From NCBI GenBank assembly GCA_021323335.1, contig JAJTCN010000032.1, forward strand, positions 1 through 36,550: a DNA stretch of 36,550 bases, given 5' to 3'. Of this stretch, positions 9,588-15,401 are shown piece by piece. The translations under genes and the position numbers were made by a program. The first letter of the stretch is position 1; the number at the start of each line of letters is the position of its first letter. This stretch comes from Ramlibacter sp. GTDB lineage: Bacteria; Pseudomonadota; Gammaproteobacteria; Burkholderiales; Burkholderiaceae_C. The notes beneath the pieces are model-generated. The model made no database searches and was not told where the DNA came from. It saw only the letters and a list, made by a program, of their open reading frames with translations.

Positions 9588-9674
9588 GCCGGAGTGGCGA
9601 AATCGGTAGACGCAGCAGACTCAAAATCTGCCGGTGGCAACACCGTGCCGGTTCGATTCCGGCCTCCGGCACCA
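9588..9674 (+). tRNA. tRNA-Leu (anticodon CAA)
   Basis: 87 nt with encoded CCA. The acceptor stem GCCGGAG (9588-9594) pairs perfectly with CTCCGGC (9664-9670); the discriminator A and CCA follow. The anticodon stem GCAGA/TCTGC (9615-9619/9627-9631) encloses loop CTCAAAA, anticodon CAA at 9622-9624, reading UUG. A long variable arm, GGTTCGATTCC in the T arm and AAATCGGTAGAC in the D arm are typical of a class II leucine tRNA. A CATAAT stands 20 bases upstream (9562-9567). Its 3' half is the left attachment repeat of a genomic island. Confidence 0.97.
9618..9674 (+). repeat. Left attachment-type repeat (3' part of tRNA-Leu)
   Basis: This 57-base stretch, from the anticodon stem to the CCA end, recurs at 13108-13164 with two mismatches (9625/13115 and 9630/13120). 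The last 44 bases are identical. A direct repeat of a tRNA 3' end bounding a gene block is the classic footprint of a tyrosine-recombinase island. Confidence 0.88.
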
Positions 9675-9983
9675 ACAGTTTCTACTTCGTTTCCGCAAAA
9701 GATATGCAGCCCCTGCCCTCTGTCGACGCGGGCGCGACATGGTCCGAAAGGGCTGCGTCCTATCGTTCGGATCGCCCGCTTCGCGCCTCCCCCAGGCCGC
9801 AGCTCACCGCGGCGCACTGGTCTCCGACAGCGTCGCAGGCCATGGCGCTGCGCCAAATGGCGGCAAGACCAAGAAGTTTCGTTCATGCTGGGCTTCCGGA
9901 GGCGCCTGCGGCCGCGAGTGGGCGAGGCGCTGGTGGCAGCGGCAGGCGCGGATAAGAGCTCTCCGTACGTCGATAATCGAGTG
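9675..9983. other. Non-coding stretch at the left end of the island
   Basis: About 309 bases between the tRNA and the glucanase gene. Several open frames cross it, but they are arginine- and proline-rich with no recognisable domain, typical of GC-rich non-coding DNA. It contains one copy (9685-9699) of the 15-mer CTTCGTTTCCGCAAA, which recurs at 13009-13023 near the other end of the island. No clear promoter was found. Confidence 0.5.
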
Positions 9984-10742
9984 ATGCAACATGCCGCCGC
10001 TTTCGCGCTGCTCAGTGCACTCTTGGCGGTGCCCGCCGTGGCACAGATCGTCTGCGATGATCACGGGAAGATCCGGCAGGGGTCGAAGACAGTATTCAAC
10101 AACATTTGGGGCACCTCCGACAAAGGCGACCCGGTGAAGGGTTATCGCCAGTGCGCCAGCGTAGAGCGTGACGGCACGGTCCGTTTTGAATGGTCGAACT
10201 TTGAGCGTGGCCGTGGGCGCGTCAAGTCTTACCCCCACATCACGCTGGGATGGGACTGGGACAACACCCACTCAGGCGCCGCGTTCCTCCCGATGGGAAT
10301 CCAGAAGGCAACCGGGCTCGCTTCCACATTTGAGGTCGAAAGCCGCGGACGTGGTACGCACAATCTTGCGTTCGACATCTGGCTGTCGCGCGAGCGGCAC
10401 CCGACAGAGCCCCGCAAACAACTAACCCATGAGGTGATGATCTGGTTGGACAAGACGGAGTGGGACATTCCCCGACGCAAGAAGGCTCGCGTCACGTTCG
10501 ATGGTCGCGACTTTGACCTTTACGTAGACGACACCGCGTACGGGAGTTGGAAGGTGATCTCGTTCGTCGCGGTTCAGCCGATGCTCTCAGGGCGCCTCGC
10601 GCTGGCGCCATTCTTTCGCTACATGGTGCAGGAAGGGCTGGCGCAGGGTGACGAGTTCATCAACGGCATCTCGTTTGGAAACGAGATCGGGTATGGCGAA
10701 GGCCGCACGACCATTCGCCGGTTCGACGTGATCAGCCGCTGA
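9984..10742 (+). CDS. Probable secreted glycoside hydrolase of family GH12 (endoglucanase type)
   Basis: 252 aa with a Sec signal peptide (residues 1-20, cleavage after VPAVA). The mature part follows the GH12 plan: VFNNIWG near residues 37-43 (family NN.WG), a Trp-rich strand and YPHITLGWDWD (family SYPN/H block), HEVMIWLDK with Glu150 in the nucleophile position (family E-L/V-MIWL), and FGNEIGYGEG with Glu234 in the acid/base position, then a last strand TTIRRFDV. GH12 enzymes cleave beta-1,4-glucans or xyloglucan outside the cell. The ATG at 9984 is chosen because the signal peptide starts there; the open frame upstream runs through the tRNA and is not coding. No strong ribosome site. It is island cargo. 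Assignment is from motifs only; substrate is unproven. Confidence 0.72.
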   Translation: MQHAAAFALLSALLAVPAVAQIVCDDHGKIRQGSKTVFNNIWGTSDKGDPVKGYRQCASVERDGTVRFEWSNFERGRGRVKSYPHITLGWDWDNTHSGAAFLPMGIQKATGLASTFEVESRGRGTHNLAFDIWLSRERHPTEPRKQLTHEVMIWLDKTEWDIPRRKKARVTFDGRDFDLYVDDTAYGSWKVISFVAVQPMLSGRLALAPFFRYMVQEGLAQGDEFINGISFGNEIGYGEGRTTIRRFDVISR

Positions 10743-11295
10743 GTCGCGCGCTTCGCCCGCCGCCCGGTCCCTGCGGCGCCACCGTCAACTGCAGGACAGG
10801 CTGAGCCACCAACCTGTAGGAAGCAAACCCCAATGCAATCGACCGACCGTGATCAGCACGATCATGCCAGCGGAAATCAACCCCTTGAACACCCGACCCA
10901 CACCCGCTTCACCGACCCGCGGCAAAGCTGTGCGTCAGGTAGATGAAGTATGAGGCGTTGCCGCCAGCGATCCACCGCTGGACGAGTCCGTTGCCTGCCT
11001 TCCCTGAAAGGCGCAAAGCGCGAAGTCGAGGTGCACAGAACCATATCGAACGCCCGCAACTGCGGCACAACGGGTTGTCAGCCACACGAACGTGGCGACC
11101 AGAGCCGCGCAGCCCATGAAGCTTTGCCGCATATATACCAGTGGCCGACCAGTACAGCGGGGCGAAGCGGATGGATCCGACCCTTCCTGAACGACCGCGG
11201 GGCGAACAGTGTCCCGAAGCGGTCCATCGCTTGTGCTGATCATGATGTAGCCGAGTAGCGCGATCAACGAGGGACTCATTGGATGCCAGCTGTGC
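10732..11295 (-). pseudogene. Remnant of an acyltransferase_3 (OafA-type) gene
   Basis: No intact frame, but stretches in shifting minus-strand frames read like the C-terminal half of an integral-membrane acyltransferase. GNASYFIYLTHSFA at about 10921-10962 matches the family pattern of a penultimate membrane segment (ASYxxYLxH). After a frameshift comes KGLISAGMIVLITV (about 10850-10890). After another shift comes SIALGFASYRLVAQPVLQ (about 10785-10840), the closing helix plus the E/AxPV block. The last frame stops at 10732-10734, inside the antisense of the glucanase gene end. At least two frameshifts are needed, and the N-terminal half is missing or unrecognisable. It lies directly downstream of the intact acyltransferase gene on the same strand. 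Confidence 0.65.
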
Positions 11296-12417
11296 TCACG
11301 CCAGCCGAGGCGGGGCCGCCAATCCCCGCTGATCAATCTTTTCAGCCAGACTATTGAAATAGTTGCGAAGGGGCACTTCGAGGTGCGAGTAAACCCAGCC
11401 TGACACAAGCAACAGAATGCCAACGTAGGCGACCGCGATCAGAAGGCTCACGGGACCACTTGTGGACCGCTCTGAAAACTGCCGGACGAACAGCAGCAGC
11501 ACGGGGTGCAGCATGTACACGGAGTACGACCGGGCGCCCAGCGCGACCCCTACACGGCTTCCTAGCGCCTTTGCGACAGGCCCGGCGTCAGTGGCCATCC
11601 CCCAGATCAGCGCAGCGAAGGCGAACGGCATTGCAAAGGCTGCCGCCGGCATGAAGCCCACCACGCCCATGAGAACAGCCAAGACGACCAGCGCACTGAC
11701 CTGCGCGCCAATTTGGTGCCGGCGGCCTGGCTCCCTAAACCTCCAAACCAGTGCGCCCATCAAAAACGAGAAAAGACACCGTGGATAACCAAAGTCATAG
11801 GTGACGTCCATACACTTGCCGGCGGTCAGGCACTGATGGTCGACGGCGCTGCCCCAAACCGTGACTGCGAACATCAGAGCCGACAGCGTGGCGAAGATCC
11901 AGGTACGGGATCTTCGCCCGAACACAAGCACCAACAGGGCGAATAGGACGTACGCCCAAAACTCCACGCTGATGCTCCAGCTCACATAGTTCAGGATCAG
12001 CTGGTCGAACAGCCCCAGCGAGTGCACGAATAGCCCGACGCTCAGCGCCTCGGAGATGGAGGGCCAAGTGTAAGTCAAGGCGCCAGGGTTCGCGAGGGCT
12101 CCGCCCAAGCCTCTGGCCACCATCTGCACCTTGGCGATGACCAGGACATTCTGCGCCAGCACGAAGACAACGGTGGCGAATACGAGCAGCGGGAACAATC
12201 GGCCGAACCTGCGCAGCATGAAGCTGGCGGCATCTCGCGGGGTGCTGATTCTGTCGCCATAGGCGGCGGCAATGACGAAGCCGCTGAGAACGAAGAATAA
12301 ATCGACGAACAAGTAGCCGTGCTTCACTATAGGGAGATAGCTGGCCCCCACCTTGAGGTGATACAACGCCACCAACAGCGCGGCAGCGCCACGGAGTCCT
12401 TCAAGCGACTTGATCAT
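11296..12417 (-). CDS. Membrane acyltransferase, acyltransferase_3/OafA family
   Basis: 373 aa with about ten hydrophobic segments. It starts with SLEGLRGAAALLVALYHL, where the His in the first membrane segment is the family's key residue. GYLFVDLFFVLSGFVIA follows, then RRFGRLFPLLVFAT (R..R..P motif), YVSWSISVEFWAY (W.L..E), and SYSVYMLHPVLL near the end. These proteins move acetyl or other acyl groups across the inner membrane onto surface sugars. The ATG start is directly at 12417. Island cargo, no partner gene on its strand except the decayed paralogue downstream. The acyl donor and acceptor cannot be told; modification of the neighbouring exopolysaccharide is a reasonable guess. Confidence 0.88.
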   Translation of the reverse strand: MIKSLEGLRGAAALLVALYHLKVGASYLPIVKHGYLFVDLFFVLSGFVIAAAYGDRISTPRDAASFMLRRFGRLFPLLVFATVVFVLAQNVLVIAKVQMVARGLGGALANPGALTYTWPSISEALSVGLFVHSLGLFDQLILNYVSWSISVEFWAYVLFALLVLVFGRRSRTWIFATLSALMFAVTVWGSAVDHQCLTAGKCMDVTYDFGYPRCLFSFLMGALVWRFREPGRRHQIGAQVSALVVLAVLMGVVGFMPAAAFAMPFAFAALIWGMATDAGPVAKALGSRVGVALGARSYSVYMLHPVLLLFVRQFSERSTSGPVSLLIAVAYVGILLLVSGWVYSHLEVPLRNYFNSLAEKIDQRGLAAPPRLA

Positions 12418-12429
12418 CTACAACTCCGC

Positions 12430-12955
12430 GATCATTTTCGCCAGCATTCTGCACTATCGCTGTGCACCGGCCGACGAGAACTGCCCCGGCCCGAAGACCG
12501 ACCCCCGACGCCATGGACCTGTCGTCTGCCACCAGCATGCGCCCAAGGACTGCATAAAGGTGGTGCTGTCCAAGGGCGACATCCTGCTCCTGAAGGCCAG
12601 CAAGACCGGCAAGAGAGCCGACTTCGACTTGGCACTGTCGTAGGTCTGCCGGCGCTTCTGGCGCGCCGCCGCGGCTACTGCGCGAACCACCTGAGCCGAT
12701 CTCCACGCCCAACAGCTTCTCGGTGCATCTGAAGGGCGGTCTCCGGGAGTGGGACAAGGCACGCGCGAAGGCGGCACCGCGACGCGCAAACCGGGCGACC
12801 AGAAACTGGCCGCCGGCATTGAGGCCATGTGGCTGCGCGATATGCGTAAGACGGCCGTCGACCAAGCGGGCGACGCCGAGGCGTCCAGCACGTTGCTGCA
12901 GCACTCGTCTGTGACCCCGACCAGCAAGCACTGCCGCACGCGCGGCGACGATTGA
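12430..12955 (+). pseudogene. Remnant of a tyrosine recombinase (phage-type integrase)
   Basis: No intact frame, yet pieces line up in the order of an integrase catalytic domain. One frame reads ATSMRP (about 12520-12540) and, after a shift, KDCIKV then DILLLKASKTGKRADF (about 12550-12625), like the TxxR and KTGK strands. An in-frame TAG stands at 12641. A piece in another frame gives FSVHLKGGLREWDKARAKA (about 12717-12773). Back in the first frame, LWLRDMRKTAVDQAGD-like sequence (about 12826-12880) corresponds to the xxLRxTxAT block, and TLLQHSSVTPTSKHCRTRGD (about 12892-12951) to the terminal LGH.S...T..Y block. There Cys replaces the catalytic Tyr. Two or more frameshifts and two stops. 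It lies 150 bases from the right attachment repeat, as expected for the enzyme that made it. Confidence 0.68.
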
Positions 12956-13107
12956 ACCTGTGAGGTCAGCGCCCAGAAGCACAGCAACGAAGGGCCCCGC
13001 AACAGCATCTTCGTTTCCGCAAACGCACCCTGTTAGAGTGGCGGATATCATCGACGGATGCGGAAAAAACCAGCCGGTAACCCGCGCCAATACTAGGAAC
13101 CACGCCG
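12956..13107. other. Non-coding stretch between integrase remnant and right repeat
   Basis: No gene recognised. It carries the second copy of the 15-mer CTTCGTTTCCGCAAA (13009-13023), first seen 11 bases downstream of the intact tRNA. The stretch may hold old tRNA-flanking DNA and could carry a promoter for the acyltransferase gene to the right, but no convincing -35/-10 pair was seen. Confidence 0.4.
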
Positions 13108-13164
13108 GACTCAAGATCTTCCGGTGGCAACACCGTGCCGGTTCGATTCCGGCCTCCGGCACCA
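13108..13164 (+). repeat. Right attachment-type repeat (partial tRNA-Leu copy)
   Basis: Copy of the 3' 57 bases of tRNA-Leu(CAA), from the anticodon stem to the CCA. The 5' half is absent (13105-13107 no longer match), so it cannot fold as a tRNA. The last 44 bases equal 9631-9674 exactly. The GTG start of the next gene lies eight bases after the CCA. Confidence 0.88.
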
Positions 13165-13171
13165 GGGCCAA

Positions 13172-14188
13172 GTGAACGTCCGAGAGTCCTTCGTTTCCGT
13201 GCAGTACCTGCGCGCCGTCGCGGCGCTGCTCGTGGTACTGCATCACGCGCGCAGTCCCAAACCCTGGCTGTTCAACCCGCTGGAGCAGTTCAACGGCGGC
13301 ACCACGGGCGTGGACATCTTCTTCGTCATCAGCGGCTTCATCATGTTCACCGCCGCCAGGGGCGAGCAGGTGGGCACGTTCGTGTGGCGCCGGCTGGTGC
13401 GCGTGGCGCCGCTCTACTGGATCGCCACGCTCCTGATGCTGGCGCTTGCAGTGCGCGGTGGAGAAGCGCTCACCGCCGATCGACTGGCGACCCTGTGGAA
13501 GTCGTTCCTGTTCATCCCGCACTTCAGCCTGGACTTTCCCGACCAGGTCTATCCGTACTACATCCCCGGCTGGACACTCAACTACGAGATGTTCTTCTAT
13601 GCGCTGTTCGCCGTGGGCATCGCGGTCGGCCGGCCGCTCGTGACCACCACCTGCATCATCGGTGGTTTGGTCATTCTCGGCTTGGCCACCCAGCCGCAGA
13701 GCGCACCGGGGCTGACGTACACCAACCTTCTGCTGCTGGAGTTTTTGGCTGGCGTATGGATCGGGTACGTGCATTCGCGGCGCAGGTTCCAGTCCCTGGC
13801 GCTGGGGGTATTGCTGCCGCTCGGCTTCATCGCCATCTTGTCAGTGGGCGAAAACGTCATCCTGCGTGGGCTGGCTGCTTCCGCCATCCTGGTCGGCGCG
13901 CTGTCGCTGGAGCGCTCGATGCCGAAGCTGGACCTGCTCAAAGCCCTCGGCGATGCCAGCTACGCCATCTACCTGTTCCACGTGCCCGCCATGCTGGCCG
14001 TTTCCGCCGTGATCAAGCGACTCCCCTTGCCGCAGGGCTGGCTGCAGTTCGGGGTGATGATCGCGGCGACCATGGTCGCTTCCATGCTGGTGGGACTGAT
14101 AGTCCGCAGATTCGTGGAGCGGCCAATGTTGCAGAACCTGCGGACTCCGCCGGTTTTCTGGCCGGCATCCAAACGCGTATCGGACTGA
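13172..14188 (+). CDS. Membrane acyltransferase, ExoZ/OafA-like
   Basis: 338 aa, acyltransferase_3 family, nearest in style to ExoZ, which acetylates succinoglycan. Seen: SVQYLRAVAALLVVLHHA with the key His in the first segment, GTTGVDIFFVISGFIMF, RRLVRVAPLYWIATLLM (R..R..PlYW), NYEMFFYALFAVG, and ASYAIYLFHVPAM near the end. The frame is open upstream, but that part is the tRNA fragment, so the GTG at 13172 (VNVRES) is taken as the start. A later GTG at 13199 would also fit the family, whose members often begin close to SIQYLRA. The next gene starts one base after its stop. Likely to decorate the exopolysaccharide made by the genes downstream. Confidence 0.9.
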   Translation: MNVRESFVSVQYLRAVAALLVVLHHARSPKPWLFNPLEQFNGGTTGVDIFFVISGFIMFTAARGEQVGTFVWRRLVRVAPLYWIATLLMLALAVRGGEALTADRLATLWKSFLFIPHFSLDFPDQVYPYYIPGWTLNYEMFFYALFAVGIAVGRPLVTTTCIIGGLVILGLATQPQSAPGLTYTNLLLLEFLAGVWIGYVHSRRRFQSLALGVLLPLGFIAILSVGENVILRGLAASAILVGALSLERSMPKLDLLKALGDASYAIYLFHVPAMLAVSAVIKRLPLPQGWLQFGVMIAATMVASMLVGLIVRRFVERPMLQNLRTPPVFWPASKRVSD

Positions 14189-14189
14189 C

Positions 14190-14567
14190 TTGCAGTTGCG
14201 AATTACAAGGCGAACAGCCTGGGTCATTTTCTTCGTCCTCGTGCTCCTGCTCGTCGCAGGCACGACGATGCCGAACGAACTGAAGGCGGACATCGAGGGC
14301 CTCATGTGGCGCAAGCTGCCCTGGTCGGCATTGGCGCACTACGCCCTGTTTACGCTGATCGGGCTGTGTCCGGTTTATGGCAGCGGGCGGTGGGCAGTGT
14401 GGCGAATCATCGTCGTTGCCGTGGGGCTTGCAGCGCTGACGGAACTGCTCCAGTCACTGGTACCGGGACGGCATCCGCAGTTGCGCGATGTCGCCATTGA
14501 CCTGGGTGGCACGGCAACGGCACTGTTCCTGCGCAAGCTGCTGCCGGTACTTCCGGCCACCGCCTGA
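14190..14567 (+). CDS. VanZ-like small membrane protein
   Basis: 125 aa with three to four hydrophobic segments. The LTELLQSLVPGRHPQLRDVAIDLGG-type end (E..Q..vpgR...l.D...d..G) is the VanZ/YoaI-like signature. Members are often found in cell-envelope and polysaccharide loci, with unclear molecular role. The TTG at 14190 is used as start because it follows the acyltransferase stop by one base and no ATG or GTG precedes the first membrane segment; no ribosome site is visible, so coupling to the upstream gene is probable. Two strong hairpins follow within 65 bases and close the transcript. Confidence 0.82.
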   Translation: MQLRITRRTAWVIFFVLVLLLVAGTTMPNELKADIEGLMWRKLPWSALAHYALFTLIGLCPVYGSGRWAVWRIIVVAVGLAALTELLQSLVPGRHPQLRDVAIDLGGTATALFLRKLLPVLPATA

Positions 14568-14574
14568 AAGCGAA

Positions 14575-14597
14575 AAAGCCCGCAGGTTGCGGGCTTT
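14575..14597. terminator. Hairpin terminator after the VanZ-like gene
   Basis: AAAGCCCGCA (14575-14584) and TGCGGGCTTT (14588-14597) form a perfect 10-base stem with a 3-base loop. A-run before and T-run after make it usable from both strands. It begins eight bases after the VanZ-like stop. Confidence 0.85.
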
Positions 14598-14607
14598 GAT
14601 CAGAACA

Positions 14608-14629
14608 AAGGCCCGCGATCGCGGGCCTT
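14608..14629. terminator. Second hairpin terminator, perfect palindrome
   Basis: A 22-base perfect palindrome: AAGGCCCGCGA and its reverse complement, 11 bases each. It lies ten bases after the first hairpin and 28 bases before the stop of the lipoprotein gene on the other strand. Each of the two convergent genes thus has its own stop signal. Confidence 0.75.
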
Positions 14630-14657
14630 CCTGTTCAGGAGCCGTGGCTGGCAAAGG

Positions 14658-15245
14658 CTAGAAGCCTCCCGTGCCAGTGACCGTGCGCACCTTCACTCTA
14701 CCGAAGACCACGCTCTCGATGAGGACGGATCCATCCCTGGTGATACTGAGGTTCACGTAGCGCGTTGCGCGCCTTCCGTTAATGACCACGGTAACGGCCA
14801 CTCTTCTTACCTCTCCGTCCGCAAGCTTCCCGGTCGTATTCACCACGATGTCGCAATCCCTGACCTTGATGGACGTCCCTACAGTCAGCTTCGTCCGATA
14901 GTTGGATCCTGTGATCCGGAAGATGCAGGATCCGAACTCCAGCGCGCCTGTGGCGGTGTTCCCATCCGAAGAGATCCGGAATCCCAAGTTCTGCCGATTG
15001 GCGGTGGGACCCACGATGTCCACCTTGGTGTCGGTCGTCGTTTCGAAATCCGGTACGCCGCCGTCGTAAGTGAACGACTCGCCCTCCAGGGCCGTGAACA
15101 GCGCCTCACCGTTAGTCTGGTCGACCCTGACCTCGAGGTTCTCGGCCGCCACTGTCGTCGACTCCTCGCCGCCGCCGCCGCCGCCGCAGGAGACTAGGAA
15201 GGTTGCACTGCTCAAGATGGCAGCGAGCAGAAACATTCTCTTCAT
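14658..15245 (-). CDS. Putative lipoprotein of unknown function
   Basis: 195 aa. A signal peptide with lipobox LVSC (Cys20) is followed by six glycines and an acidic stretch, a flexible tether. The codons for the glycine run make a trinucleotide tract (about 15168-15187). The rest is beta-strand-like with two further Cys (FGSCIF and VRDCDI) that could pair, and no recognised domain. The ATG at 15245 is preceded by GAGG; the open frame upstream lacks a signal. Divergent from the YjbH-like gene with about 156 bases between starts, which suggests shared regulation. The residue after the lipid-bearing Cys is Gly, so by the Asp+2 rule it would go to the outer membrane. Confidence 0.8.
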   Translation of the reverse strand: MKRMFLLAAILSSATFLVSCGGGGGGEESTTVAAENLEVRVDQTNGEALFTALEGESFTYDGGVPDFETTTDTKVDIVGPTANRQNLGFRISSDGNTATGALEFGSCIFRITGSNYRTKLTVGTSIKVRDCDIVVNTTGKLADGEVRRVAVTVVINGRRATRYVNLSITRDGSVLIESVVFGRVKVRTVTGTGGF

Positions 15246-15401
15246 GGGGAACCTCGCAAGTTTCAATAACGACCGTAAATTCGGTTTGCAGGGAGCGTAC
15301 CCGAAATGCAACCGGAGGTAAACACGGACGTGCATCAACCGGATGGTCTAGTCAGCCGTTTGCGAGAGCCCCCTTCCCCGCCCTTACCATCCGGCCCACC
15401 C

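Larger units (their letters stand above)
9675..13164. mobile_element. Decayed genomic island inserted at tRNA-Leu(CAA), about 3.5 kb
   Basis: Bounded by the intact tRNA-Leu gene and a 57-base copy of its 3' end. Contents from left to right: 309 bases without a recognised gene, a GH12-type glycoside hydrolase gene, the remnant of an acyltransferase gene, an intact acyltransferase gene on the minus strand, and the remnant of a tyrosine recombinase gene next to the right repeat. Recombinase remnant, tRNA target and repeat together make an integrative origin likely. With a broken recombinase it should no longer excise by itself. Base composition is high-GC but less regular than the flanking core genes. 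The cargo concerns carbohydrates, like the exopolysaccharide genes just to the right. Confidence 0.8.

Noticed and set aside
13187..13198. Third partial match (CTTCGTTTCCG) to the 15-mer at the island ends
   Set aside because: Lies in codons for the conserved N-terminus of the acyltransferase and is shorter; chance is enough.
12401..13774. A long minus-strand frame across the island end and into the ExoZ-like gene
   Set aside because: Antisense to the acyltransferase and crosses the tRNA fragment; no recognisable domain.
15168..15187. Trinucleotide tract in the lipoprotein gene as a phase-variation switch
   Set aside because: Unit length is three, so slippage only changes the number of glycines and never the frame.
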